The notes under the pieces are model-generated. The model saw nothing but the letters and a program-made list of their open reading frames with translations, did not search any database and was not told the origin of the DNA. From an uncultured Pseudomonadota bacterium (GTDB lineage Bacteria; Pseudomonadota; Gammaproteobacteria; Burkholderiales; Thiobacillaceae), in NCBI GenBank assembly GCA_903835655.1, contig CAILNT010000009.1, positions 1 to 47,855 on the forward strand: DNA of 47,855 nucleotides. Direction: 5' to 3'. Position 1 is the stretch's first letter. Each line of letters opens with the position of its first letter. This document shows positions 24,042-32,421 of this stretch, piece by piece. A program made the translations under genes and the position numbers.

Positions 24042-25310
24042 TCAAGCCTTTACCTTGAACCCGTCGGCGTAGGCCTTCGGATTCTTGCCCTCCCACACCA
24101 CGCCGTCGATGAGCTTGGCACTGCGCATCTCCGACTTCGGCAACGGCGTATGCGTCATCGCGGCGGCTTCCTTGTAGAGCTGGATCTGGTTCACCGACCG
24201 GGCCACGGCCAGGTAATCCGGATGCTCCTTGATCAGACCCCAGCGCTTGTGCTGGGTCAGGAACCACATGCCATCCGACAAATAAGGGAAATTGACCCTG
24301 CCCTCGTTGAAGAACTTCATGTAATTCGCGTCCTTCCACTTGCGGCCGATGCCGTTGTCATAGTTGCCCTGCAAACGGTCTTCGATCACCTCGTAATCGG
24401 TGTTTACATAGTTCTTGCCCGAGATGATCCGGCCTACCTCGGGACGGTTACTCATGGTGTCGATGTACTTCGAGGCGTCGAGGAGGGCGGCGATCAGGGC
24501 ACGCGCGGTGTTGGGATGTTTGCGCGCGAACTCCAACGTAGTGCCCAACACTTTTTCCGGATGGTCGGCCCAGATATCCTGCGTGGTGGCGACGGTGAAG
24601 CCGATCTTGTCGTGGATGGCGCGCGCGTTCCAGGGTTCGCCCACGCAATAGCCGTCCATCTTGTCGACCCGCATGTTCGCGACCATCTGCGGCGGCGGCA
24701 CGGTGATGACCTTCACGTCGCGGAAAGGGTCGATGCCGTAGGACGCCATCCAGTAATACAACCACATCGCGTGGGTGCCGGTGGGAAAGGTCTGGGCAAA
24801 GGTCCATTCCTTGGGCTCAGCCTTCACCAGCCGGGCCAGGCCGGCGCCGTCGGTCACGCCCTTGGCCTTGATCTGGTTGTTCAGGGTGATGGCCTGGCCG
24901 TTGTTGCTCAGAGTCATGAGGACGGACATGTCCTTCTTCGGCCCGCCTATGCCCAGTTGCAGGCCGTAGATCAGACCGTAGAGCACATGCGCGGCATCCA
25001 ATTCGCCGTTGGACAGCTTGTCGCGTACGCCGGCCCAGGAGGCCTCCTTGCTGGGGATGATCTTGATGCCGTATTTTTTGTCGAAGCCCTTCTCCGCGGC
25101 CATCACCACACTGGCGCAATCGGTCAGGGGGATGAAGCCGATCTTGATCTCGGTCTTTTCCGGGGCGTCGGAGCCGGCAGCCCAGGCGGCGCTGCGCACG
25201 CCGGGTGGCACCAGGGCCATGAGGGCCGCGGCGGCGGAAAGTGTGGCGGTTTTTTTCATGAAATCACGCTTGCCATCGTCGATGAAGGGCGGGGTACCCG
25301 GCAGGTCCAT
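24042..25310 (-). CDS. nrtA: Nitrate-type ABC transporter substrate-binding protein
   Basis: 422 residues from ATG 25310, GGAG upstream. An N-terminal leader with KRDFMKKTA followed by a hydrophobic run resembles a Tat signal with Lys-Arg. The mature protein starts its NrtA/CmpA fold at EIKIGFIPLTDCASVVMAAE and has the family segments PTGTHAMWLYYWMASYGIDP, PPPQMVANMRVDKMDGYCVGEPWNA and FPYLSDGMWFLTQ. Length and motifs fit NrtA/NasF/CmpA rather than the shorter SsuA/TauA. It binds nitrate (possibly nitrite, bicarbonate or cyanate) in the periplasm. It is the first gene of nrtA-nrtB-nrtD, and its leader has a sigma-54 promoter and an antiterminator. Confidence 0.92.
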   Translation of the reverse strand: MDLPGTPPFIDDGKRDFMKKTATLSAAAALMALVPPGVRSAAWAAGSDAPEKTEIKIGFIPLTDCASVVMAAEKGFDKKYGIKIIPSKEASWAGVRDKLSNGELDAAHVLYGLIYGLQLGIGGPKKDMSVLMTLSNNGQAITLNNQIKAKGVTDGAGLARLVKAEPKEWTFAQTFPTGTHAMWLYYWMASYGIDPFRDVKVITVPPPQMVANMRVDKMDGYCVGEPWNARAIHDKIGFTVATTQDIWADHPEKVLGTTLEFARKHPNTARALIAALLDASKYIDTMSNRPEVGRIISGKNYVNTDYEVIEDRLQGNYDNGIGRKWKDANYMKFFNEGRVNFPYLSDGMWFLTQHKRWGLIKEHPDYLAVARSVNQIQLYKEAAAMTHTPLPKSEMRSAKLIDGVVWEGKNPKAYADGFKVKA

Positions 25311-25321
25311 GGTGAAACTCC

Positions 25322-25362
25322 AAAAAAAGACGGCGTCGTTCCCGCAAGGGGAAGGACGCCGT
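25322..25362 (-). terminator. Leader terminator upstream of nrtA
   Basis: On the minus strand ACGGCGTC pairs with GACGCCGT (8 bp, with further pairing inside the 17-base interval) and is followed by C and seven or more T. It stands 12 bases before the nrtA ATG, too early to end any gene, so it is an attenuator. Confidence 0.85.
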
Positions 25363-25414
25363 TGTCCAAGTTGCATCTGAGAAGGAGCGTGACCGGCGCG
25401 CCTTTGCACCGGTC
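25354..25414 (-). promoter_or_regulatory. ANTAR-type two-hairpin antiterminator in the nrtA leader
   Basis: Read on the minus strand, the first hairpin (25391-25414) is GACCGG-T-GC, loop AAAGGC, GC-G-CCGGTC. The second (25354-25367) is GGAC, loop AACGGC, GTCC. Both six-base loops have A at position 1 and G at position 4, the known recognition feature of ANTAR-domain antiterminators (NasR, NasT, EutV). The second hairpin uses the 5' arm of the leader terminator, so the two structures exclude each other. No ANTAR protein is encoded in the window. Confidence 0.75.
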
Positions 25415-25425
25415 GATGAATCTTT

Positions 25426-25441
25426 AGCAATACCCGTGCCA
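25426..25441 (-). promoter_or_regulatory. Sigma-54 promoter of nrtA
   Basis: On the minus strand TGGCACGGGTATTGCT is a full match to TGGCACG-N4-TTGCW. The predicted start near 25415 is exactly at the foot of the first leader hairpin. An AT-rich stretch (25440-25480), with an IHF-like CAATGAATTG, lies upstream. I found no confident NtrC site. Confidence 0.8.
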
Positions 25442-25595
25442 CATCCATAAAAAAATGCAATTCATTGTATTTATTGTCATTTTCAGATTCACGCGCGCGC
25501 CATGGAGCATGGATATGGAGGGTACGCGCCAGGAATGCGCCGAATCGGGGCGCGATGCACTATTGCGGCCAGTCCGCGAAGCACACGTCCGCCAC

Positions 25596-26039
25596 CTACT
25601 GTTTGACGAAATCGTCCAGTGTGGCCTTGAGCTCTTCCTGCCAGGCGCGGATCATCAGGTGTGCCGGGGCATCGGGGAATTCGCGCAACCAGGGCTCGAA
25701 ATCGTCGCTGATCACGGTCATGCGCCCATCCTTCTGGAACAGGGTCAGGCGCAGCGGCAACAGGTTGAGCAGCTTCGGCTCGGCCACTTCCGCCCAGCGC
25801 ACGGCGGACTCGCTACCGATGAACAGGATGCGGATATGCGGATTCTCGAAGCCACGCTTCTCCAGGGCGTGGTCGATGGGCTGCATTTTCACCAGGACCA
25901 GCTCATGGTTCGTTGCGGCCAGCGTGATGTCGTCCAAAGCCTGGCGCATGTCCACATTCTTGCTCACGCTCAGTGGCTCGGCCCGCACCGTGAGGACCAG
26001 CCCCACGCTCAGGCCCAGCACGCACAAGCTGCGTTTCAT
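25596..26039 (-). CDS. Exported DUF302-family protein (second of a pair)
   Basis: 147 residues from ATG 26039, overlapping the stop of the previous gene (ATGA). Signal peptide MKRSLCVLGLSVGLVLTVRA. The mature part has the DUF302 pattern: an N-terminal helix (ALDDITLAATNHELVLVKMQPIDHALEKRG), IRILFIGSESAVRWAEVAEPKLLNLLPLRLTLFQKDGRMTVI as the core strands, and a C-terminal helix. DUF302 proteins are small periplasmic or cytosolic alpha/beta domains of unknown role, often near redox or sulfur genes. It is homologous in layout to its neighbour. Confidence 0.75.
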   Translation of the reverse strand: MKRSLCVLGLSVGLVLTVRAEPLSVSKNVDMRQALDDITLAATNHELVLVKMQPIDHALEKRGFENPHIRILFIGSESAVRWAEVAEPKLLNLLPLRLTLFQKDGRMTVISDDFEPWLREFPDAPAHLMIRAWQEELKATLDDFVKQ

Positions 26040-26488
26040 AGCGAAGCCTCCTCCAGAATGCTCTGGTAATCGCGCTTCAGTTCCTGGCATTCATCGTGCA
26101 GAACCGGCATGTTCTGCGACACCCAGGCTGGATTTACCGCGATCAGGTCCACCCCGGTCGGCGTCTCCACCAGAGTGACGCGGCAGGGCATCATCTGCGT
26201 GGCGCGCGGGTCCAGGCGCAGGACACGATCCATGCGCGCGAAATTGCAGAAATAGACCAGCCGCACGGAGCGCACCTCCTGGGCATAGGGCACCAGTCGA
26301 CTGTCGATGGCTTGTTGCCGCACGAAACTGTAGTTATGGTCGGTGATGGCCTGGCCCAGCGCCAACACCGCCTGATCCATGGTCTTGCCCTGCGCGGTGG
26401 TGGTAATCAGCATGGGCTCGGGATCGCCCGCGTGTGCCGCGCCCAGACATACGAGCAAGAGGATGAATAGCCGAACCTGTTTTCTCAT
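26036..26488 (-). CDS. Exported DUF302-family protein (first of a pair)
   Basis: 150 residues with a signal peptide (MRKQVRLFILLLVCLGAAHA). Core segments match DUF302: a helix with HNYSFVRQQAIDSRL, RLVYFCNFARMDRVLRLDPRATQMMPCRVTLVET and then a C-terminal helix. It has two cysteines (YFCNF, MMPCR) in the core that its neighbour lacks. Translational coupling to the second DUF302 gene suggests the two proteins act together, perhaps as a heterodimer. It lies 60 bases after the MoeB-like gene. Confidence 0.75.
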   Translation of the reverse strand: MRKQVRLFILLLVCLGAAHAGDPEPMLITTTAQGKTMDQAVLALGQAITDHNYSFVRQQAIDSRLVPYAQEVRSVRLVYFCNFARMDRVLRLDPRATQMMPCRVTLVETPTGVDLIAVNPAWVSQNMPVLHDECQELKRDYQSILEEASL

Positions 26489-26548
26489 ATAGCCTCCGCG
26501 CGACGATACCGCCGAGGCTGCATCATCCTTGATTCCTCAGTTGACCGC

Positions 26549-27310
26549 TCATCTTCCCCCGTGACCCGGGCCGCAGGCCGTGCAGCCTGGGTCGCGCCGG
26601 AGCCGGATACCGCGCCAATCCGCGGCGAGTGCGTCGAACAGGAGCAGGCGGCCGGACAGGCTCTCGCCTATGCCCACCAGGAGTTTCAAGGCTTCCAGCG
26701 CCTGCATGGCGCCGATCACGCCTACCACGGGCGAAAACACGCCAAACTCCGCGCAGCGCATTTCCTCGTCCGGCGCCTGCTCGGGAAATAAACAGGCGTA
26801 GCAGGGCGCTACCTCGTGGCGCAGATCGAATACCGCCACCTGCCCGTCGAAACGCACGGCGGCACCCGATACCAGAGGTTTGCGCCGCGCCACACAGGCG
26901 CGGTTGACGGCATGTCGGGTGGCGAAGTTGTCGCAGCAGTCGAGCACGACATCGGCGGCAGCCACCGCGGTATCGAGTTCCTCCCCCAGAAGGCGGACCG
27001 GCAATTCGATGACCTCGATCTCCGGGTTCATCGCCCGCATCCGTTGCGACGCCGAACAGGCCTTGTTCTGGCCCAGGCTGTTCATGTCGTGTGCGATCTG
27101 GCGTTGCAGGTTGCTCAGGTCGACCACATCGTCATCGGCCAGGGTAATCCGCCCGACCCCCGCCGCGGCCAGATAGAGCGCCACGGGTGAGCCGAGTCCG
27201 CCGGCACCAATGATCAGTGCATGCGCCCCCAGCAGGGCCTCCTGACCGCGGATGCCGACCTGATCGAGCAGGATATGGCGGGAATAGCGCAGGAGTTGGG
27301 CGTCGTTCAC
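26549..27310 (-). CDS. moeB: MoeB/ThiF-type adenylyltransferase (E1-like)
   Basis: 253 residues from GTG 27310, which opens the conserved NDAQLLRYSRHILL. The ATP site GAGGLGSPVALYLAAAGVG is intact, as are the DDDVVDLSNLQRQ segment and the two CxxC pairs (PCYACLF and GCTACG) that hold zinc. MoeB adenylates the C-terminal Gly of MoaD in molybdopterin synthesis; ThiF does the same for ThiS. No rhodanese domain is fused. Molybdopterin seems more likely because mobA and a nitrate transporter are in the window, but ThiF activity cannot be excluded. Confidence 0.88.
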   Translation of the reverse strand: MNDAQLLRYSRHILLDQVGIRGQEALLGAHALIIGAGGLGSPVALYLAAAGVGRITLADDDVVDLSNLQRQIAHDMNSLGQNKACSASQRMRAMNPEIEVIELPVRLLGEELDTAVAAADVVLDCCDNFATRHAVNRACVARRKPLVSGAAVRFDGQVAVFDLRHEVAPCYACLFPEQAPDEEMRCAEFGVFSPVVGVIGAMQALEALKLLVGIGESLSGRLLLFDALAADWRGIRLRRDPGCTACGPGHGGR

Positions 27311-27359
27311 GGCGGGGAGTGGGGTGAGCGACTCAGGGGGCGCATGACGCCGTCCTCGC

Positions 27360-27755
27360 CTACTTGTATTGCCGCCACTCTGCCGGCGTCTCGTCGTGGT
27401 CGCCGTGCGGGTGCTTTTCCCAGGCGTCCACATGCGGCTTGAATTTCTTGGTTTGCACTTCGGGCTTGTGCAGGTTCTCGCGCTGCACGTGCTCGCAGTA
27501 ATGGACCAGGGCGCGTTTCACCCGAATCAGGAGCGTGGCCTCCAGGTGTAGGCCGTGCAGACTCAGCATAGCCTCCAGTTCCTGTAGGCTATGATCGTCG
27601 ACACGATAGGCAACTTGCAGGCTCAGCGGACCCGTCCGGCTGAGTTCGATCCCGGGCAGTGCGTCCAGGAGCTCTATGGCGCGCTCCACCTGCCCTGGAG
27701 GCAGGGGGTGAAACACGATCTCCCGAAGTTTGTCGACGTCACAGGGCGCCGACAT
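27360..27755 (-). CDS. Uncharacterised protein between ctpA and moeB
   Basis: 131 residues, ATG 27755 with AAGGAG close upstream and 3 bases after the protease stop. The first 80 residues look like a ferredoxin-like alpha/beta domain (VERAIELLDALPGIELSRTGPLSLQVAYRVDDHSL, similar in outline to heavy-metal-associated domains but without CxxC). The tail is charged and His-rich (VDAWEKHPHGDHDETPAEW). No family recognised. The operon position suggests co-expression with the envelope protease. Confidence 0.6.
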   Translation of the reverse strand: MSAPCDVDKLREIVFHPLPPGQVERAIELLDALPGIELSRTGPLSLQVAYRVDDHSLQELEAMLSLHGLHLEATLLIRVKRALVHYCEHVQRENLHKPEVQTKKFKPHVDAWEKHPHGDHDETPAEWRQYK

Positions 27756-27758
27756 GGC

Positions 27759-29174
27759 TCACTCCTTGGTGCGCTGCAATAGATTGAGGCCTTTGAGCAG
27801 GATCAGCGCCTGGTTGACCTGATAGTCGTTCTTGCTGACGATCTCGCCCGGCTGCAACTGCCTGCCCTTGCCGCTCTTCGCCTTCTCGTCCTTGGGCTTG
27901 TCCGCCTTGTTGTCGTCCTTGGCCGCGGGCGCCTTGGTCGCGGCCGCCTCGTCGCCGTTGGTCAGATGGTGTTCCAGGTCCGCCTCATGCACTTCCATGC
28001 CGGGCTTCTCGTCCGAGGAAACCGTCGCCTCTTCGACGGCGATGTCCGGCGTGATGCCCTTGGCCTGGATCGATCGGCCGCTGGGTGTGAAGTAGCGCGC
28101 AGTGGTGAGTTTGATGGCCGTGCCGTTGTTGAGCGGCAGGATGGTCTGCACCGAACCCTTGCCAAACGACTGCGTGCCGACGATCAGGGCGCGCTTGTGG
28201 TCTTGCAGGGCGCCAGCGACGATCTCGGACGCGGAGGCCGAGCCGCCGTTGACCAGTACCACCAGCGGCACGGTCTTGGTCCACGCCGGCAGATTCTTGA
28301 GGTAATCCGCTTCGCCCGGACGCAGGTAGTTTTCCCGCGCATTGGTCAGGCGCATCTTCGCGTCCTCGGTGCGGCCATCCGTGTAGACCACCAGATCTCC
28401 CGCCTTGAGGAAGGCACCGGAGACGGACACCGCGGTGTTGAGCAGGCCGCCTGGATCGTTGCGCAGATCGAGGATCAGGCCCTTGAGATCGCCCTTGTTC
28501 TGCTCACCCATGTCTTTCAGCGCTTCAACCAGGTTCTCGCCGGAGTGTTCCTGGAACTGGGTGATGCGGACATAGCCGAAGCCGGACTCGATGAGCTTGT
28601 ATTTCACGCTCTTGATCTTGATGACCGCCCGAGTCAGGGTCAGGGTCAGGGGCTTGGTCTCACCCTTGCGGATGATGGTCAGGGTGATGTCGCTGCCAGG
28701 CTTGCCGCGCATGCGTTTGACCGCATCGTTCAGGGTCAGGCCCTTGACCGGGGTGTCGTCCAGCTTGATGACCAGGTCGCCACTCTTCACACCAGCCTTG
28801 AAGGCGGGCGTATCCTCGATCGGAGAGACCACCTTGACGAAACCATCTTCCATGCCGACTTCGATGCCCAGACCTCCGAACTCGCCCTGGGTGCCCACCT
28901 GGAGTTCCTTGAAGGCATCGGCATCGAGGTAGGCCGAATGCGGATCGAGCCCGGAGAGCATGCCGTTGATGGCTTCGGTAATCAGCTTCTTGTCTTCGAC
29001 CGGCTCGACGTAGTCGCTCTTGATCTTGCCGAAGATTTCGCTGAATGCGCGCAGATCCTCGATCGGCAGCGGCGCAGTATCCTTCGATGCGGTCGCGGAA
29101 TAATTGAGGGTGAGCGCGGCGCCGATCAGGACGCCTACGCCCACCAAGCCGATTTTCTTGAATTTTCCTGCCAT
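27759..29174 (-). CDS. ctpA: C-terminal processing peptidase (S41 family)
   Basis: 471 residues. Signal or anchor helix at 5-25, an N-terminal helical part, a PDZ domain about 90-170 (GGLGIEVGMEDGFVKVVSPIEDTPA...) and the S41 domain with catalytic Ser in GGSASASEIVAGALQ and Lys in GTQSFGKGSVQ. It cleaves near protein C-termini in the periplasm. The last 80 residues are a charged Lys/Asp/Ala-rich linker and a helix (NQALILLKGLNL). Sits 11 bases after envC, in the common gpmI-envC-ctpA order of betaproteobacteria. Confidence 0.95.
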   Translation of the reverse strand: MAGKFKKIGLVGVGVLIGAALTLNYSATASKDTAPLPIEDLRAFSEIFGKIKSDYVEPVEDKKLITEAINGMLSGLDPHSAYLDADAFKELQVGTQGEFGGLGIEVGMEDGFVKVVSPIEDTPAFKAGVKSGDLVIKLDDTPVKGLTLNDAVKRMRGKPGSDITLTIIRKGETKPLTLTLTRAVIKIKSVKYKLIESGFGYVRITQFQEHSGENLVEALKDMGEQNKGDLKGLILDLRNDPGGLLNTAVSVSGAFLKAGDLVVYTDGRTEDAKMRLTNARENYLRPGEADYLKNLPAWTKTVPLVVLVNGGSASASEIVAGALQDHKRALIVGTQSFGKGSVQTILPLNNGTAIKLTTARYFTPSGRSIQAKGITPDIAVEEATVSSDEKPGMEVHEADLEHHLTNGDEAAATKAPAAKDDNKADKPKDEKAKSGKGRQLQPGEIVSKNDYQVNQALILLKGLNLLQRTKE

Positions 29175-29185
29175 GATGCCTCTGG

Positions 29186-30367
29186 CTATTTGAGATTGAC
29201 CCAGGTCAGTGGGTCGAAAGGTCTGCCCTGCCGGCGCAGTTCAAAATAAAGACCAGGTTCATCCTGGCCGCCGGTGGCGCCAACCGCCGCCACCACATCA
29301 CCCGCGCGGACCGCGTCGCCGGCCTGTTTATACAAGCTTTCATTATTGCTGTATAGGCTGAGAAAGCCAGCGCCATGATCGATGATCAACAGGTTGCCGA
29401 AGCCGCGCAACCAGTCCGCGAACGCCACCTGGCCGCTCCCCACTGCGCGCACGTCCTGGCCTTGCCTGGCATGGATGAACAGGCCCTTCCAGGCCGGCCC
29501 GCCTCCCTCGCGGCTCTGGCCGAAACGATGCAGGATTTCGCCGGAAACGGGCAGGGCGAGCTTGCCCTTGAGGCGATCGAAATTCAGTCCGGCCAGACTG
29601 GCGTCGACGACCTTGTCCACCTTCTGGCCATGCTTGACCTGAGCCGGTGGTTTCGGCGCGGCCGCGAGACGGGCGAGGCGCTCGATCAATCGGGTCAAAC
29701 GCGTCTCGTCGCGCACCAGAGTATTGATTTCGCGGCGCTGCTGGCTGATCTTCGCGGAAAGCCGGGTGAGCACCTGCTGGCGCGCGCCCTTTTCGTCTTC
29801 CAGCGCCTTTTTCTGGGCCACGCGCTCGCCTCTGACCTGGCTCAGGTCGTCGCGCTGTAACTTCGCCTTGTCCTTGAGTTCGCCCAGACGGAGCAGTGAG
29901 GTGCGGTACTCGCGGATGATGTCGGCGCGGGCACGACCGATATAGCCGTAAAACTCCAGATTGCGCGCCATCTCGCCGGGGCTCTGCCCGTTGAGCATCA
30001 ACTTCATGGCATCGTTGCCGCTCTGGACATAGCGCACGCGCAGGAGAGCGGCGAGGCGACGCTGCTGGTCGGCGATCTCGCCGTCGACCACGGCGGTTTC
30101 GTGTTCCAGCTTGTCGAGCTGACGCGTCAGGTGGCGTTGTTTCGCCTCCAGTTGGCGCAGACTGCGCGCCACATCGGAGATTCGGCTCTCCGACTCCTTC
30201 AGGCCATCGGCCGCTTCCGCCCGATCCTCGCTGGCATGCTCCAGTTCCTGTTTCAGGGCCTCGATACGCCCGCGCAAATCCTTGAGTTCCTCCTGTTTGC
30301 CGGCTTCCGGCCCGGCCTGCGCCGATTGTGCCAGGGCGGCGAAGAGGAGTAGGGAGCGGATCAGCAC
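29186..30367 (-). CDS. envC: Murein hydrolase activator EnvC
   Basis: 393 residues. Signal peptide to about residue 18, then about 220 residues of coiled coil (RGRIEALKQELEHASEDRAEA and later blocks) and a LytM (M23) domain about 270-390. The zinc-ligand histidines of active M23 peptidases are replaced: the last motif reads GLYFELRRQG instead of HLHFE. This is the known degenerate form, which activates the amidases AmiA/AmiB at the septum and does not itself cut peptidoglycan. It starts 1 base after the gpmI stop. Confidence 0.93.
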   Translation of the reverse strand: MLIRSLLLFAALAQSAQAGPEAGKQEELKDLRGRIEALKQELEHASEDRAEAADGLKESESRISDVARSLRQLEAKQRHLTRQLDKLEHETAVVDGEIADQQRRLAALLRVRYVQSGNDAMKLMLNGQSPGEMARNLEFYGYIGRARADIIREYRTSLLRLGELKDKAKLQRDDLSQVRGERVAQKKALEDEKGARQQVLTRLSAKISQQRREINTLVRDETRLTRLIERLARLAAAPKPPAQVKHGQKVDKVVDASLAGLNFDRLKGKLALPVSGEILHRFGQSREGGGPAWKGLFIHARQGQDVRAVGSGQVAFADWLRGFGNLLIIDHGAGFLSLYSNNESLYKQAGDAVRAGDVVAAVGATGGQDEPGLYFELRRQGRPFDPLTWVNLK

Positions 30368-30368
30368 T

Positions 30369-31916
30369 TCATTCGAATTCGATGAGCGGATGGCCGGTCA
30401 TCTCCATCGGCTGCGGCAAGCCCATCAGCTTCAGCATGGTCGGCGCGATGTCCTCCAGGGCGCCGCTGTGTTGCATGCGCGCGTGCCGGCCGATGTAGAC
30501 GAAGGGCACCAGATTGATGGTGTGAGCGGTATGCGGCTGTCCGGTGATGGCGTCCTGCATGGTTTCCGCGTTGCCATGGTCGGCCGTGATCAGCACTTCA
30601 CCGCCTATCGACCGCATGGCCTCCACCACCCGGCCCAGGCAGGCGTCCACCGCTTCCACCGCCTGCACGGCGGCTTCCATGATGCCGGTATGGCCGACCA
30701 TATCGCAGTTGGCATAGTTGCAGATGATGGCATCGTACTTGTGGCTCTTGATCGCCTCGACCAGCTTGTCGGTCACTTCCGCGGCACTCATCTCGGGCTG
30801 GCTGTCGTAGGTGGCCACATCCGGCGACTTCACCATGATGCGGTCCTCCCCGCGGTAGACCGTCTCCTCGCCGCCGTTGAAGAAATAGGTGACGTGCGGG
30901 TATTTCTCGGTCTCGGCGATGCGCAGCTGGCGCAGACCGAGGTTGGCGATATATTCGCCAAAGCCGTTGCGCACGCTCTCTGGCGGGAAGGCGATGGTTA
31001 CATCGAACTCGGCGCTGTAGCTGGTCAGGGTGCAGTAGCTGCTGAGTTTGGGCAGGTATTCGCGCTCGAAGTTGTCGAAATCGGGAAAGATGAATGCGCG
31101 TGTGAGTTGACGGGCGCGGTCGGAGCGAAAGTTCATATAGATGATGGCATCGCCGTCATGCATGCGCACCGGCGCCTCCCCCTCGGGGACGATGGCCGTC
31201 GGTTTCACGAATTCGTCGTTTTCCCCGCGCGCATAGGCCATCTCCAGGCCGAGAGCGGCGCTGGGCGCCTGGTATTCCGCGCGCCCCAGGGTCAGCAGAT
31301 CATAGGCCACCTTGACCCGGTTCCAGCGGCGATCCCGGTCCATCGCGTAGTAACGGCCGACGATGTTGGCGATGCGCCCACATTTGATGCCGTCCATCTT
31401 GTTTTGCAGACATTCCAGGTAAGCGTGCGCGCTCCTGGGCGGGGTGTCGCGGCCATCGAGAAAGGCGTGGAAGTAGACCCGGCGCAGCCCGGCTCGCGCC
31501 ACCAGGTCCAGCAGCGCGTGGATGTGATTTTCGTGGCTGTGCACGCCGCCGTCGGACAGGAGGCCGAAGATGTGCAGAGCGGAATCGGCCGCCTTGACCT
31601 TGGCGATCACGTCGCGGAAGGCACGGTTCTGGGAGAAATGGCCATTCCGGATCGAACGGTCGATGCGCGAAAAATCCTGATAGACGACGCGGCCCGCACC
31701 GATATTGAGGTGACCGACTTCCGAGTTGCCCATCTGTCCCGCGGGCAGGCCTACGGCGGCCTCGGAAGCCTGGATCAGCGTGTGTGGATAGTCATTCCAG
31801 AAATGGTCGAAATTCGGCTTGCTAGCGCAGCTGATCGCGTTGTGCGCATCGGCCTGGCGGCATCCGAAACCATCGAGGATGAGGAGCAGTACGGGGTTGA
31901 CGGTGGCAGGTGGCAT
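30369..31916 (-). CDS. gpmI: Phosphoglycerate mutase, cofactor-independent
   Basis: 515 residues, standard iPGM length. It interconverts 3- and 2-phosphoglycerate using two Mn2+ ions. ILDGFGCR holds the first metal Asp, GQMGNSEVGHLNIGAG the phosphorylated Ser, SDGGVHSHENHIHALL the substrate loop, and ITADHGNAE the late metal ligands. No ribosome site problem is seen at ATG 31916. Its promoter region is shared with the divergent arsR gene. Confidence 0.96.
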   Translation of the reverse strand: MPPATVNPVLLLILDGFGCRQADAHNAISCASKPNFDHFWNDYPHTLIQASEAAVGLPAGQMGNSEVGHLNIGAGRVVYQDFSRIDRSIRNGHFSQNRAFRDVIAKVKAADSALHIFGLLSDGGVHSHENHIHALLDLVARAGLRRVYFHAFLDGRDTPPRSAHAYLECLQNKMDGIKCGRIANIVGRYYAMDRDRRWNRVKVAYDLLTLGRAEYQAPSAALGLEMAYARGENDEFVKPTAIVPEGEAPVRMHDGDAIIYMNFRSDRARQLTRAFIFPDFDNFEREYLPKLSSYCTLTSYSAEFDVTIAFPPESVRNGFGEYIANLGLRQLRIAETEKYPHVTYFFNGGEETVYRGEDRIMVKSPDVATYDSQPEMSAAEVTDKLVEAIKSHKYDAIICNYANCDMVGHTGIMEAAVQAVEAVDACLGRVVEAMRSIGGEVLITADHGNAETMQDAITGQPHTAHTINLVPFVYIGRHARMQHSGALEDIAPTMLKLMGLPQPMEMTGHPLIEFE

Positions 31917-31961
31917 CAGTGGATTTTATCGTCTCTAATGGGTATTTCCATCGCGCATTTT

Positions 31962-31977
31962 AGTATATTTGAATACT
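31962..31977. promoter_or_regulatory. Inverted repeat, candidate ArsR operator
   Basis: AGTAT-N6-ATACT, a perfect dyad of the size ArsR-family dimers bind, lies between gpmI and arsR, 70 bases before the arsR ATG. CTAAT at 31935-31939 matches half-sites before the tolC-like gene. Confidence 0.45.
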
Positions 31978-32046
31978 TGGCAAACTATACCGATGCGTCA
32001 AGGCTGCAAGGCACGCATTTATACAATCGGTTGCACGGAGCCCACA

Positions 32047-32364
32047 ATGATCATCGCATCCAGCGCACTCATCGACAAGGACGAACACATCGAGCAGGCT
32101 TCACGCGCGCTCAAGGCCATGTCGCATCCCCTGCGCCTGAAAATCCTCTGCGTGCTCGGCGACAAGGAAGTCAGTGTGCAGGACATCGTTGAGAACGTGG
32201 GCACTTCGCAAAGCAATATATCGCAGCATCTGGCCATACTTCGCGACAAGGGCGTGCTGCGCACCCGCAAGGACGCCAACCGCGTCTACTACCGTGTCGG
32301 CGACACCCGCACCTTGCTGCTGATCGGCATGATGCGCGATGTTTTTTGCGGTTTCGCGAAATAG
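32047..32364 (+). CDS. ArsR-family regulator, YgaV/BigR-like
   Basis: 105 residues from ATG 32047, CGGAG upstream. A single winged-helix domain (ALKAMSHPLRLKILCVLG, VQDIVENVGTSQSNISQHLAILRDKGVLRTRKD). C35 in the helix before the HTH and C101 near the end (RDVFCGF) lie where the two reactive cysteines of BigR, SqrR and YgaV form a disulfide or tetrasulfide with persulfides. These regulators release DNA on oxidation by reactive sulfur. The metal-binding ELCVCDL box of arsenic sensors is absent. It precedes an efflux set with rhodanese and glutaredoxin, consistent with sulfide or persulfide sensing. The inducer is inferred, not shown. Confidence 0.82.
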   Translation: MIIASSALIDKDEHIEQASRALKAMSHPLRLKILCVLGDKEVSVQDIVENVGTSQSNISQHLAILRDKGVLRTRKDANRVYYRVGDTRTLLLIGMMRDVFCGFAK

Positions 32365-32421
32365 CCACTCACCGACGGTCGTGCAACGCGACCGCTTCTT
32401 TTCATCCTTGCATAAACAAAA

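Noticed and set aside
25500-25595. NtrC enhancer site upstream of the nrtA promoter
   Set aside because: Only partial GCAC-type half-sites are seen (near 25555), not a convincing dyad.
30282-32192. 636-codon plus frame opposite gpmI
   Set aside because: gpmI on the minus strand has all catalytic motifs; this is a mirror frame.
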